Source: Terrisporobacter glycolicus ATCC 14880 = DSM 1288 (lineage in GTDB: Bacteria > Bacillota > Clostridia > Peptostreptococcales > Peptostreptococcaceae). From it: a stretch of DNA of 64,000 bases. The stretch is taken from assembly GCF_036812735.1 (NCBI RefSeq), contig NZ_CP117523.1, positions 930,001-994,000 on the forward strand, in the 5' to 3' direction. Both the position numbers and the translations under genes were made by a program. Position 1 is the stretch's first letter. Each line of letters opens with the position of its first letter. This document shows, one piece after another, positions 1 through 8,840 of this stretch. The notes beneath the pieces were generated by a model. It saw only the letters and a list, made by a program, of their open reading frames with translations, searched no databases and was not told where the DNA came from.

Positions 1-309
1 AGTCAGGGGTTAATTTGCAGTAAAAAATATAAAAATCAGGGGGGGATTTTTAAAGTCAATCCAATAAGCATGATAAACGATCATGAAAACTATTATCTAG
101 TATCTATTCAGAACAACTTCGAGAAATTCAATTATTACAACATAGAAAATATAACCTCCATAGAAATTTTAGAAGAGGAAATTGATAATCCAACGTTTAT
201 AGAAAAATATAAATATGGAACTAATACTTCTGAAGATATGGAAAAAATTATTACAGAAGATCTAAAAGAATACGTGAGAATTGGAGGGAGTAATGGAGGC
301 AAGTATTAA
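1..309 (+). CDS. WYL-domain protein, C-terminal part (cut by window edge)
   Basis: The frame is open from base 1 to the stop at 309, so this is the 3' end of a gene that begins outside the window. An internal ATG at 70 has no convincing ribosome site. The segment VNPISMINDHENYYLVS followed by YYNIENITSIEIL matches the WYL pattern: v-P-x-x-L, then W/Y-Y-L-V, then a basic/hydrophobic I-x-x-I strand. WYL domains are usually the ligand-sensing C-terminal part of helix-turn-helix regulators, so the missing N-terminus may carry a DNA-binding domain. The end overlaps the next gene by 17 bases, which suggests co-transcription and possibly control of the polysaccharide locus. The family call rests on a short segment. 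Confidence 0.5.
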   Translation, partial: SQGLICSKKYKNQGGIFKVNPISMINDHENYYLVSIQNNFEKFNYYNIENITSIEILEEEIDNPTFIEKYKYGTNTSEDMEKIITEDLKEYVRIGGSNGGKY

Positions 310-1027
310 CTTAAGAGAATATTTGGACATGTTTAAAAGAAGAAAACTTATAGTTATTTTGACAATGATTGCATGTTTGGCCTTAGGTGCGTACAAAACT
401 TACCAAAACTATATAAGTTATGTACCAACATATAGCTCAAATATAACTGTAAGAATAAATACTTCTAAAGAATTAATGAAAAAGAAAAACAGTAAAAAAG
501 ATGAAGGCACAGAAATTGTAGATCCATATTCAACATATAATGTGGCACAAAATCAGAATATTGCGACATCATATAAATCGTTGGCATCATCGCCAAATGT
601 AGCAAATATAATAGCAAGTTCACTAAAGGTATCATCATCAGATGTGGGAAGCATAAGTGTTACACAGAGAGAAGAAACAACTGATTTTTTAGATATTACT
701 GTAATAAGTGAAAGTCGTGAAATGGCAAAAAAAGTTGCTGAAAAGGTACCAGAAGCTTTTAATGAGGAATTAATAAGACTTGTAGGAATTGACTGTGTTG
801 AAGTAGTATACGATGCATCAGAGGCATCATTAATAGGAAGATCAAGGGATTTGACCTTATTTAAGTTTGCAGCAATAGGAATTGTATTATCTATATTCTT
901 TGTTTTACTTAGAGAATGTTTAGACACAAAAATTGTTACACCAGATGATGTAAACAAATACTGGAATTATCAATTAATAGGAACTATTCCTTTAGATAGA
1001 GATTCTTCCAAAGGAAAGCATCGTTAA
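293..1027 (+). CDS. Polysaccharide chain-length / kinase-activator membrane protein (YveK/CapA/Wzz type)
   Basis: This 244-residue protein has the layout of the Gram-positive transmembrane adaptor of a split bacterial tyrosine kinase. TM1 is at about residues 18-35, an external coiled domain at 36-189, TM2 at about 190-209, and a short cytoplasmic tail ends in IGTIPLD. In this family the tail activates the separate kinase, and the pair controls polymer length and export. I chose the ATG at 293 because GGAGGG lies 5 bases upstream; an in-frame TTG at 281 would put that site inside the gene. The kinase follows 18 bases later, as expected for the pair. Confidence 0.85.
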   Translation: MEASINLREYLDMFKRRKLIVILTMIACLALGAYKTYQNYISYVPTYSSNITVRINTSKELMKKKNSKKDEGTEIVDPYSTYNVAQNQNIATSYKSLASSPNVANIIASSLKVSSSDVGSISVTQREETTDFLDITVISESREMAKKVAEKVPEAFNEELIRLVGIDCVEVVYDASEASLIGRSRDLTLFKFAAIGIVLSIFFVLLRECLDTKIVTPDDVNKYWNYQLIGTIPLDRDSSKGKHR

Positions 1028-1045
1028 AAAATAAGGGGGCCAAAT

Positions 1046-1735
1046 ATGTTAGGATTATATGACAGTGGAAGCTTTGAAGTTAATGAAGCTTACAGAGAAA
1101 TAAGAACTAATATTTCATTGAATACTGATTTAAAAACCATAGTTTTTACCAGTGCTGAAATGAATGAAGGAAAAACTACTACAGTATGTTCCATAGCAAA
1201 ATGTTTCTCTGATTTAGAAAATCATAGAATTCTCCTAATTGACTGCGATTTTAGGAAGAAATCAGTTGCTAATACTCTAGAAATAGATAATAAAAAGGGA
1301 ATAGCAGACGTAATAATGAATGATATGGACATGAAAGAATGTATAAAAAAGGTGGATGAATTTGACGTATTAACTTGTGGGATATCACCGTCCAATACTT
1401 CAGTTTTATTAGAATCAAAAAAATTTAGAGATGCTATAGAAAGTCTAAAAGGGGATTATGATTATATTTTTATAGACTCTCCGCCACTGGGAAGACTTAA
1501 CGATGCAGCCATCTTAGCAAGGTATTCAGATGGAACAATAATAGTAAATGCGTCAGAAAGTATAGACCAACAAATGGCAAAGGTAACAAAAGATAAACTG
1601 GAGAAGGTTAATGCAAATGTTATAGGAGTAGTACTTAACAAGTTTAAATCAGATGATCACAAATATTACAAATATTATGGGTATTATGAAGAGGAAAAGA
1701 AAAGGTCATTTTTTAAAAGGAGAAAAAGAAGATAA
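1046..1735 (+). CDS. CpsD/YwqD-family tyrosine-protein kinase
   Basis: A 229-residue BY-kinase. The Walker A motif SAEMNEGKTT is at 36-45 (Lys43), Walker A' ILLIDCD at 62-68, and Walker B DYIFIDSP at 139-146. The C-terminus has a tyrosine cluster (Y207, 208, 210, 211, 213, 214) followed by a basic tail. In this family the cluster is autophosphorylated and dephosphorylated to cycle capsule assembly, and the kinase also phosphorylates sugar dehydrogenases and other targets. The membrane activator lies just upstream. No cognate PHP-type phosphatase (CpsB/YwqE) is visible in the window; it may lie further upstream. A good ribosome site (AAGGGGGCC) precedes the ATG. Confidence 0.9.
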   Translation: MLGLYDSGSFEVNEAYREIRTNISLNTDLKTIVFTSAEMNEGKTTTVCSIAKCFSDLENHRILLIDCDFRKKSVANTLEIDNKKGIADVIMNDMDMKECIKKVDEFDVLTCGISPSNTSVLLESKKFRDAIESLKGDYDYIFIDSPPLGRLNDAAILARYSDGTIIVNASESIDQQMAKVTKDKLEKVNANVIGVVLNKFKSDDHKYYKYYGYYEEEKKRSFFKRRKRR

Positions 1736-1782
1736 CTAATTTGTAGGGGTATGGATTGGTTGTTTGTAGGGGAGATGGCTAA

Positions 1783-3687
1783 ATGGGGGCTAAAATTTTA
1801 GAGAAAATCAATTACTACAGTAAAGAGTATGGTGACTTTAGGTATAGACAGGGGGTCTTACTAATATCGGATACCATAATCTTCATTGGGGCTTTTATCA
1901 TATCTTTATCAGCTACCATGAGCATTTCATATTTACAACAAAATATATTATTACCATTAATAATAATGATAATAGTATGTCTAACAATATTTTCAATATC
2001 CGGAATTTATAGAACATTATGGTCTACCAGTGTAGACAGGGAAATAATAATGATTTTATTATCTACCATAATCTCAACTTTTTCATATTTTATTATTTTT
2101 AAAATAAAGAATATTAACTATGATGTAATTTTTTATGTAATAAATGCCTTATTTATTCATTTGGGGATGTGTAGTATAAGAATTTTATATAGAACAGCAA
2201 GAAAAGCATTACTTTATTTTAGATTAAATGAAAATATGGAAAATAGAATGAAAGTATTGATAGTTGGAGCAGGATCAGCAGGTAATCTTATTTTAAAAGA
2301 AATGTTTGAAAATCCACAGCTGAACATGTATCCTGTGGGTATAATTGATGACAATAAAAAGAAACTAGGAAAATCTTATTACAATGTACCTGTAATAGGA
2401 ACAACTGATGATATAGAGCAAATAGCACGAAGCTTTGATATTGATGAGATTATTTTTAGTATAGCTAAAATAGCAAGAAAAAGAAAAAGAGAGATTATGC
2501 AAATTTGCAAAAAAACAAGTTGCAAAATAAAGACCATACCAGGAATTTATGAACTTATTGATGGAAAAGTTAGTATAAAAAACATTAGAGAAGTGAACAT
2601 AGAAGATTTACTAGGAAGAGAAAGTATAAAAATCGCTGATAAAGAAGTGCTTCACTTTTTAAAGGGGAAAAAAGTGTTAGTAACAGGAGCAGGGGGATCC
2701 ATTGGATCAGAGCTTTGTAGACAAATATCTGCCTTAAATCCTAGAGAGTTAATTTTAGTAGATATCTATGAAAATAATGTATACGAACTTCAACAAGAAT
2801 TAATAAGAAAATATAAAAATCTGGACTTAAAGGTTTTGATTGCATCTGTAAGAGACAAAAACAGAATGGAAGAAATTTTTATAAACTACCAGCCGGAAAT
2901 AGTATTCCATGCTGCAGCACATAAACATGTACCTCTTATGGAAGATAGTCCTTGTGAAGCCATAAAAAACAACGTGTTCGGAACGTTGAATATGGCAGAG
3001 CTTTCAGCAAAATATAAGGTAAAAAGATTTGTATTAATCTCTACAGATAAAGCAGTGAATCCAACAAATATAATGGGTGCAAGTAAAAGGTGTTGCGAAA
3101 TGATAGTGCAAACTCTAAACAAAAGCAGTGAAACAGAGTTTGTGGCAGTAAGATTTGGCAACGTTCTAGGAAGTAATGGTTCTGTAGTTCCTCTATTCAA
3201 AAAACAAATAGAAGAAGGAGGACCAGTAAAAGTAACTCATCCAGAAATCACAAGATTTTTTATGACAATTACAGAGGCAGTTTCGTTGGTGTTGGAAGCA
3301 GGAGCTATCGCTAGGGGTGGCGAAATCTTCGTGCTAAACATGGGGGAACCAGTGAAAATTTTGGATCTAGCAAAAAATCTTATTATACTTAGTGGTTTGG
3401 AGCCAGACGTGGATATAAAAATTGAATTCACAGGACTTAGACCGGGAGAAAAGTTATATGAAGAAATACTTATGGACGAAGAAGGTTTAAGAGACACAGT
3501 AAAAGATAAAATTTATGTTGGACAACCTATTGAAGTTAACGAAGGGGAGTTTTTTGATAGGTTAAGACATTTACAAGATGTGGCAGAAAGAGAATATGGA
3601 GAAGAAGTTAGGTATGTAATAAAAGAGTTAGTACCTACTTACATAATAAAAGAAGAAAGAGAAGACAAGACAGTGGTGACAGTATAA
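1783..3687 (+). CDS. CapD/PglF-type membrane nucleotide-sugar 4,6-dehydratase
   Basis: A 634-residue protein of full family length. Four N-terminal membrane segments are followed by a CoA-binding-like Rossmann fold (VGAGSAGN near 160) and then an extended short-chain dehydrogenase domain (VTGAGGSIGSE near 300). The active-site region STDKAVNPTNIMGASKR near 420-437 has Met in place of the usual catalytic Tyr, which is characteristic of WbpM/PglF/CapD UDP-GlcNAc 4,6-dehydratases. The product would be a 4-keto-6-deoxy UDP-sugar feeding the first sugar of the repeat unit (for example bacillosamine, FucNAc or QuiNAc type). The initiating transferase follows 30 bases later, which fits use of that sugar as primer. 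The exact stereochemistry cannot be read from sequence. Confidence 0.88.
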   Translation: MGAKILEKINYYSKEYGDFRYRQGVLLISDTIIFIGAFIISLSATMSISYLQQNILLPLIIMIIVCLTIFSISGIYRTLWSTSVDREIIMILLSTIISTFSYFIIFKIKNINYDVIFYVINALFIHLGMCSIRILYRTARKALLYFRLNENMENRMKVLIVGAGSAGNLILKEMFENPQLNMYPVGIIDDNKKKLGKSYYNVPVIGTTDDIEQIARSFDIDEIIFSIAKIARKRKREIMQICKKTSCKIKTIPGIYELIDGKVSIKNIREVNIEDLLGRESIKIADKEVLHFLKGKKVLVTGAGGSIGSELCRQISALNPRELILVDIYENNVYELQQELIRKYKNLDLKVLIASVRDKNRMEEIFINYQPEIVFHAAAHKHVPLMEDSPCEAIKNNVFGTLNMAELSAKYKVKRFVLISTDKAVNPTNIMGASKRCCEMIVQTLNKSSETEFVAVRFGNVLGSNGSVVPLFKKQIEEGGPVKVTHPEITRFFMTITEAVSLVLEAGAIARGGEIFVLNMGEPVKILDLAKNLIILSGLEPDVDIKIEFTGLRPGEKLYEEILMDEEGLRDTVKDKIYVGQPIEVNEGEFFDRLRHLQDVAEREYGEEVRYVIKELVPTYIIKEEREDKTVVTV

Positions 3688-3717
3688 AAAATATAAAAGA
3701 TAAAGTGGTGAAGATGA

Positions 3718-4323
3718 GTGTATAAGATAATAAAAAGGGATTTGGATATTATCTTTTCTTTATTACTCTTAATAATTGGAGGAATCTTCTTAATAATAAT
3801 AGGGTTAGTTATTAAGATAGATTCTCCAGGACCTGCATTATTTAAACAGGAAAGATTGGGGTTAGATGGAGAAGTATTTAAAATTTATAAATTTCGTTCT
3901 ATGTGTCAAGGGGCTGAACAAAAAGGAACGGGAGTATATTCACTAAAAGGGGATTCAAGGGTAACTAGAGTAGGCAAAGTTGTTAGAGCTACTAGTATAG
4001 ATGAGTTACCACAACTGATTAATATACTAAAAGGGGAAATGAGTTTTATAGGTCCAAGACCTACCTTAACTTATCATCCTTGGAAATTAGAAGAATATAC
4101 AGAAAAACAAATACAAAGGTTTGAGCTTAGACCAGGAGTTACTGGATTAGCTCAAATAAATGGAAGAAAAGATCTACCTTGGGATGAAAGAATACTTTAT
4201 GATGTGGAATATGTTAGAAATTTAAGTCTTATGCTTGATTTGAAAATATTGCTAAAAACTATAGTAAAAGTATTTAAAATGAGTGATAATGTGAACACAT
4301 ATGAAACAGCAAATAATAAGTAG
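3718..4323 (+). CDS. Initiating undecaprenyl-phosphate sugar-phosphate transferase (WcaJ/PglC family)
   Basis: A 201-residue bacterial sugar transferase of the small, PglC-like size class. One N-terminal re-entrant or membrane helix (LLLLIIGGIFLIIIGLVIKI) leads into the conserved SPGPALFKQERLG, YKFRSM, DELPQL and GPRPTL blocks. It moves a sugar 1-phosphate from UDP-sugar to undecaprenyl phosphate, the first membrane step of polymer synthesis. The start is GTG at 3718. The ATG four bases earlier (3714) runs into a stop after three codons. Its substrate is probably the UDP-sugar from the upstream dehydratase. Confidence 0.9.
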   Translation: MYKIIKRDLDIIFSLLLLIIGGIFLIIIGLVIKIDSPGPALFKQERLGLDGEVFKIYKFRSMCQGAEQKGTGVYSLKGDSRVTRVGKVVRATSIDELPQLINILKGEMSFIGPRPTLTYHPWKLEEYTEKQIQRFELRPGVTGLAQINGRKDLPWDERILYDVEYVRNLSLMLDLKILLKTIVKVFKMSDNVNTYETANNK

Positions 4324-4326
4324 TGT

Positions 4327-5154
4327 ATGGGGGATAATTACTTGTTAAATTTAATGTATATAACTAACAAAACGGAAGTTGCAAAGATTGCAGATAAAAA
4401 TGGGGTAGATAGAATATTTGTAGATCTTGAAGTTATAGGTAAAAAAGAAAGACAATGTGGATTGGATACAGTTCAATCCAAACATACTTTAGATGATATA
4501 AAGAAAATCAAAAATTGTATAAATAAAAGTCAATTACTTGTAAGGTCAAACCAAATACATGATAACTCAAAAGAAGAAATTAATACAATAGTTGACAACG
4601 GAGCAGATATTATAATGCTTCCTTATTTTAAAACTATTGAAGAAGTTGAGTATTTTATAAGCTTAGTAAATGGCAGATGTAAAACAATGCTTTTAGTTGA
4701 AACAGCAGAGGCGGTAGAGTCTATAGATGAAATACTAAATATTTATGGAATAGATGAGGTTCATATAGGATTAAATGATTTACATCTAGCTTATAAAATG
4801 AAATTTATGTTTGAACTTTTAGCAGATGGTACTGTAGAATCGCTCTGTAAGAAATTTGAAAATAAAAATATACCTTATGGGTTTGGTGGAATTGCAGGTA
4901 TTGGGGAGGGCGCACTTCCAGCAGAAAGAATAATACAAGAGCATTATAGATTAGGATCTACAAGAGCAATACTATCTAGAAGCTTTTGTAACACAGAAAA
5001 AATAAAAGACTTAGGCATAATTAATGAGATATTTACTACAGGATTAAGAAAAATACGCACTTTTGAAAATAGAATAGATGAAGAAAACTTTGAGCAGAAT
5101 AAAATCTTAATCAAAGAAATAGTAGAAGGCATAGTTTATAATAAGTCAATTTAG
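4327..5154 (+). CDS. HpcH/HpaI-family aldolase or lyase
   Basis: A 275-residue TIM-barrel protein of the HpcH/HpaI aldolase/citrate-lyase family. The expected metal ligands appear as E125 in LLVETAEA and D151 in IGLNDL, and R73 in LVRSN is at the position of the carboxylate-binding Arg. Characterised relatives perform reversible pyruvate or acyl-CoA aldol chemistry. It starts three bases after the stop of the initiating transferase, with a weak ribosome site, so translation may be coupled. The next gene encodes a 2-hydroxyacid dehydrogenase, so the pair may make or reduce a 2-oxo acid used to decorate the polysaccharide. The family is clear; the substrate is not. Confidence 0.75.
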   Translation: MGDNYLLNLMYITNKTEVAKIADKNGVDRIFVDLEVIGKKERQCGLDTVQSKHTLDDIKKIKNCINKSQLLVRSNQIHDNSKEEINTIVDNGADIIMLPYFKTIEEVEYFISLVNGRCKTMLLVETAEAVESIDEILNIYGIDEVHIGLNDLHLAYKMKFMFELLADGTVESLCKKFENKNIPYGFGGIAGIGEGALPAERIIQEHYRLGSTRAILSRSFCNTEKIKDLGIINEIFTTGLRKIRTFENRIDEENFEQNKILIKEIVEGIVYNKSI

Positions 5155-5165
5155 GGGAAATTGAT

Positions 5166-6092
5166 ATGAAGCTATTATTAACAGGGGCAGTTGACTATAC
5201 GGCTAGTCAATTGAAATTTTTAAAGAATATGGGGTTTAAAATAAAATTTGTCCAGGACGAAAGGCGAAAGATTGATTTTGATGTAAGTGAAGTCGAAGCA
5301 GTAGTATGTAATGGACTTTTTTTATATAACGATATAGAAAGATTTACAAGCTTAAAACATATACAATTAACTAGTGCAGGTCTAGATAGAGTTCCACTTG
5401 ATTATATAAATGGAAAGAAAATTAATTTATATAATGCTAAGGATATTTATAGCATCCCCATGGCAGAATGGGCAGTACTGAAGGTTTTAGAGATTTATAA
5501 AAGTAGTAACTTTTTTAGAAAAAATCAAGAGAATAAAGAATGGGAAAAGAAAAGAGACTTGATAGAGCTGACAGATAAAGTTGTTACCATAGTGGGGTGT
5601 GGTAATGTAGGTTTGGAAGTAGCTAAAAGATTTAAAGCTTTTGGAACAATAGTATATGGTGTCGGAAGAAGAAAGATTGAATCACCATATATTGATGAAG
5701 GTTTTACATTAAGTGAATTAGAGGAGGTATTAAAAAAAAGTGATATAGTGATTCTTTCTATAGCATTAACGGAAAGTACGAAGTATTTGTTTAATAATGA
5801 AAGATTTAATGTTATGAAAGATGATGCAGTACTTATAAATATATCAAGAGGAGAAGTTATTCAGGAAAGAGATCTGGAGGGAGCACTTGATAATGGTAAA
5901 TTTATGGGAGTGGCACTTGATGTTATGGAGCAGGAACCTTTACCTAGAGTTAGTAAGCTTTGGGAGAATGATAGGGTTATTATTACTCCCCATAATTCCT
6001 TTGTATCTGATAAGTGTAAGGAAAGGTTATTTAGAAGTATTTGTAATAATTTGCGTAGTTTGAAAGAAGGTGAAATGATAGATGCATGCTAA
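5166..6092 (+). CDS. D-2-hydroxyacid dehydrogenase family protein
   Basis: A 308-residue NAD(P)-dependent dehydrogenase of the D-isomer family. It has the nucleotide-binding motif IVGCGNVGLEVAKRF near 141-155, the catalytic Arg in NISRGEVI near 226, the Glu in EQEPLP near 256 and the His in TPHNSF near 275. It interconverts a 2-oxo acid and a D-2-hydroxy acid. Its place between an aldolase and an asparagine-synthetase-like ligase in a capsule locus suggests a hydroxyacid building block rather than central metabolism. It is slightly short for the family (usually 310-340), but all catalytic residues are present. The end overlaps the next gene by 11 bases. Confidence 0.82.
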   Translation: MKLLLTGAVDYTASQLKFLKNMGFKIKFVQDERRKIDFDVSEVEAVVCNGLFLYNDIERFTSLKHIQLTSAGLDRVPLDYINGKKINLYNAKDIYSIPMAEWAVLKVLEIYKSSNFFRKNQENKEWEKKRDLIELTDKVVTIVGCGNVGLEVAKRFKAFGTIVYGVGRRKIESPYIDEGFTLSELEEVLKKSDIVILSIALTESTKYLFNNERFNVMKDDAVLINISRGEVIQERDLEGALDNGKFMGVALDVMEQEPLPRVSKLWENDRVIITPHNSFVSDKCKERLFRSICNNLRSLKEGEMIDAC

Positions 6093-7677
6093 CACAAAAG
6101 AGATGATAGAACTATTAGAAGAATATCCTCAGTATAGAAATGATATTTTTAAACGTGGTTATTTAATAACGAGCGACACTACTATTAATAATAAAGAATA
6201 TCCTTTTTATGAAAATTGGAATATTTGTAAGGTTGGAGATTTTATATTTTATATTCATAGAGAGCAGAAGCTTTATATATTTGAAGAGAATAATAATATA
6301 TTCTTTTTAATAGGACATGCATATAATCCTTTCACTATGGAGATTGATGAAATCTCTATTTTAAAAAAAATATCTAACAGTTATTATAGATCAAAAAATA
6401 AATATTTCGATGCAGTAAGTGAGCTAACAGGATTATTTATAATTGGATTCATTGAAAATTGCCAAATTGAAATAATTGTAGATTGTGCTGGTATGCAAGG
6501 AGCTTATTATGGATTTATAGATGATAAAGTTTTTGTATCTTCACATATGCAAATGATAGGTGATTTATGTAATTTAAAAGTTGATTCTTATGTGGAAGAA
6601 TTAATTAATTATAAATTTTATAAATTATATGGACCATTTTTACCAAGTGATTTATCTTCTTATAAAGAAGTAAAAAGATTAGTACCAAATACAGTAGTTA
6701 ATTTTAAGTTAAATAAATTTATAGTTAATAGATTTTTTCCAGATGAAGGATTAGAAATTTGTGAATCAGAGGTTGAGTATGAAAGTACTATCAAAGAAAT
6801 AGGTAAAATACTGCATAATAATATAGAACTTATATCAAGAAAATGGGAAAAACCAGCTATATCAATGACAGGAGGAATGGATAGTAAGGTTACGGTAGCT
6901 TGTGCAAATGGACTGTATGATAAGTTTAAGTATTTTAGCTATATATCAATGCCAGGAGAAGTTATAGATGCTGAAGCAGCGCATACAATAGCAAATCACT
7001 TAGGTATAAGTCATAAAATTTATAATATACCTGATGAAAATAGTAAATTTAAGGATTTAGAAATTATAACTAAAATAATAAATCATTCATTTGGAAATAT
7101 AGGAAAGCTAAATCAAAATGATATGAGAAAACGAGTTTATTTTAGAGATACAAATGAGTTTGATATAGAAGTTAAATCATGGGTTTCTGAAATTGGAAGA
7201 GCAAATTACTACAAAAAGTTTGGTAAAAAAAGAATGCCAAAACATTTAAGTCCAAGAAATTTAACGACAATGTATAAGTTTTTTGTTAACAATAGAAGCT
7301 TAGTTAAAAAGACTGATAAAGTTTTTGAAGAATATAGAGATAAATATAAGTTTGGGGAAAATTTTAATAACTATGATGAGTCAGATATGTTTCTTTGGGA
7401 AATTAGATATGGAGCGTGGGGTGGCCTTGTCTTAACTGGAGAGCATAGATATTCTTTTGATATAACAGTTCCATATAATAATAGAAAATTAATTAAATTG
7501 TTATTATCTCTTCCACTAAATAAAAGAATAAATGATAAGAGTCATGAAGATATCATTAAATTAATGAATATAAAAGTTGATGAACCAGGAATAACAATTG
7601 TAAATTATAATGAAACAAAAAAAAGAATGTACTTTGAAAAATTATATTTTAACCTAAATGGTTTACTACCTTTTTAA
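6082..7677 (+). CDS. Asparagine-synthetase-like amide ligase without N-terminal Cys nucleophile
   Basis: A 531-residue protein. The C-terminal half is the ATP-pyrophosphatase synthetase domain with the PP-loop TGGMDSK near 262-268. The N-terminal 240 residues keep a glutaminase-like fold pattern (LTGLFIIG, then DCAGMQGAYYG, then a short SSHMQMIGDL segment) but start MHANTKEM and lack the Cys2 needed for glutamine hydrolysis. The enzyme probably adenylates a carboxylate and couples it to an amine or ammonia. Similar degenerate enzymes occur in capsule, lasso-peptide and beta-lactam loci. Here it follows an aldolase and a hydroxyacid dehydrogenase and may attach their product to an amino sugar. 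The start has a GAAGGTGA site inside the previous gene. Confidence 0.72.
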   Translation: MHANTKEMIELLEEYPQYRNDIFKRGYLITSDTTINNKEYPFYENWNICKVGDFIFYIHREQKLYIFEENNNIFFLIGHAYNPFTMEIDEISILKKISNSYYRSKNKYFDAVSELTGLFIIGFIENCQIEIIVDCAGMQGAYYGFIDDKVFVSSHMQMIGDLCNLKVDSYVEELINYKFYKLYGPFLPSDLSSYKEVKRLVPNTVVNFKLNKFIVNRFFPDEGLEICESEVEYESTIKEIGKILHNNIELISRKWEKPAISMTGGMDSKVTVACANGLYDKFKYFSYISMPGEVIDAEAAHTIANHLGISHKIYNIPDENSKFKDLEIITKIINHSFGNIGKLNQNDMRKRVYFRDTNEFDIEVKSWVSEIGRANYYKKFGKKRMPKHLSPRNLTTMYKFFVNNRSLVKKTDKVFEEYRDKYKFGENFNNYDESDMFLWEIRYGAWGGLVLTGEHRYSFDITVPYNNRKLIKLLLSLPLNKRINDKSHEDIIKLMNIKVDEPGITIVNYNETKKRMYFEKLYFNLNGLLPF

Positions 7678-7692
7678 TAGGAGGATGAAAAA

Positions 7693-8817
7693 ATGAGCAA
7701 AAAGATACTATTTGTAGCTACAGTACAAAGTCATATTTGTCAATTTCATTTACCTATTATGGAAATGCTGAAAGAAGAAGGATTTGAAGTGCATGTTGCA
7801 GCTAGAGATAATTTAGCAGAAAAAAATGGTCTTCAAATGAAATATTCAGATAAAGTTTATAATATACCATTTGAAAGATCACCTTTTAATAAAAGTAATA
7901 TTTTGGCTTATAAAATATTAAGTGGCATATTAAAAAAAGAAAATTATGATATGATTCATTGCAATACACCTGTAGGTAGCATAGTTACTAGGTTAGCGGC
8001 TATAAAGTTTAGAAAAAATAGTTTAAGAGTTATATATACTGCTCATGGATTTCATTTTTATAAAGGTGCACCTATTAAAAATTGGATTTTGTATTATCCT
8101 ATAGAAAAAATTATGGCATATTTAACAGATGATTTAATAACCATTACAAAAGAAGACTATGATTTGGCTATACGTAAAAAATTTAAGTGTAATGTTCATC
8201 ATATACATGGTGTTGGTGTGAATAGCAATAAATTTAAACAAATATCAGAAGAAGATAAAAGTAAACTTAGATATAAAAAAGGATATAATGATGAATTTAC
8301 AATTTTATGCACTGGAGAGTTGAATACAAATAAAAACCAAGTAACATTAGTTAAATCAATGGTAGAAATAGTTAAGTGCTATCCTGATACAAAATTATTA
8401 CTAGCAGGTAATGGACCAAGTCATGACGAGTTAGAAGTGTTAATTAAATCGTTAGGTCTAGAAAAAAATATTGAGTTATTAGGGTATAAGACAGATTTAG
8501 AAGATTATGTTAATTTATGTGACTTAGTTGTATCAGCAAGTTTTAGAGAGGGTATGCCACTTAATATTATGGAAGGTATGATTTGTGGAAAGCCTATTAT
8601 AGCATCAGATAATAGGGGACATAGGGAGTTAATTCATAATAAAGAAAATGGAGTATTAGTAGAGGCTAGTAATATTAAAGGTTTTTGTCAAGAAATATGC
8701 AAACTAATTAAGGATATTAAAATACGAGGTAATTATTGTAATAAGTCTCTAATTTATATTAAACCATACGATATTAAAAATGTAAAAAATAGAATGAGTA
8801 ATTTATATAGTAAATGA
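7693..8817 (+). CDS. GT4-family glycosyltransferase
   Basis: A 374-residue GT-B glycosyltransferase. The N-terminal acceptor domain begins MSKKILFVATVQSHICQF, and the C-terminal Glycos_transf_1 domain carries the E-x7-E motif region FREGMPLNIMEGMICGKP. The IICGK/SDNRGHRELI block resembles EpsD/CapJ-type retaining transferases of Gram-positive exopolysaccharide loci. It probably adds one sugar from a nucleotide donor to the lipid-linked repeat on the cytoplasmic membrane face. It sits in the glycosyltransferase run with a GGAGGATG ribosome site. Donor and linkage are unknown. Confidence 0.85.
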   Translation: MSKKILFVATVQSHICQFHLPIMEMLKEEGFEVHVAARDNLAEKNGLQMKYSDKVYNIPFERSPFNKSNILAYKILSGILKKENYDMIHCNTPVGSIVTRLAAIKFRKNSLRVIYTAHGFHFYKGAPIKNWILYYPIEKIMAYLTDDLITITKEDYDLAIRKKFKCNVHHIHGVGVNSNKFKQISEEDKSKLRYKKGYNDEFTILCTGELNTNKNQVTLVKSMVEIVKCYPDTKLLLAGNGPSHDELEVLIKSLGLEKNIELLGYKTDLEDYVNLCDLVVSASFREGMPLNIMEGMICGKPIIASDNRGHRELIHNKENGVLVEASNIKGFCQEICKLIKDIKIRGNYCNKSLIYIKPYDIKNVKNRMSNLYSK

Positions 8818-8840
8818 TACCAGTATAGGAGAGTGAAATA

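Noticed and set aside
281-292. TTG start adding four residues to the chain-length protein
   Set aside because: It would place the GGAGGG ribosome site inside the gene; ATG 293 is correctly spaced.
553-957. Open frame on the minus strand inside the chain-length gene
   Set aside because: It is a shadow of the coding strand with no ribosome site or recognisable domain. The same holds for other opposite-strand frames inside long genes, such as those in the AbgT and M20 genes.
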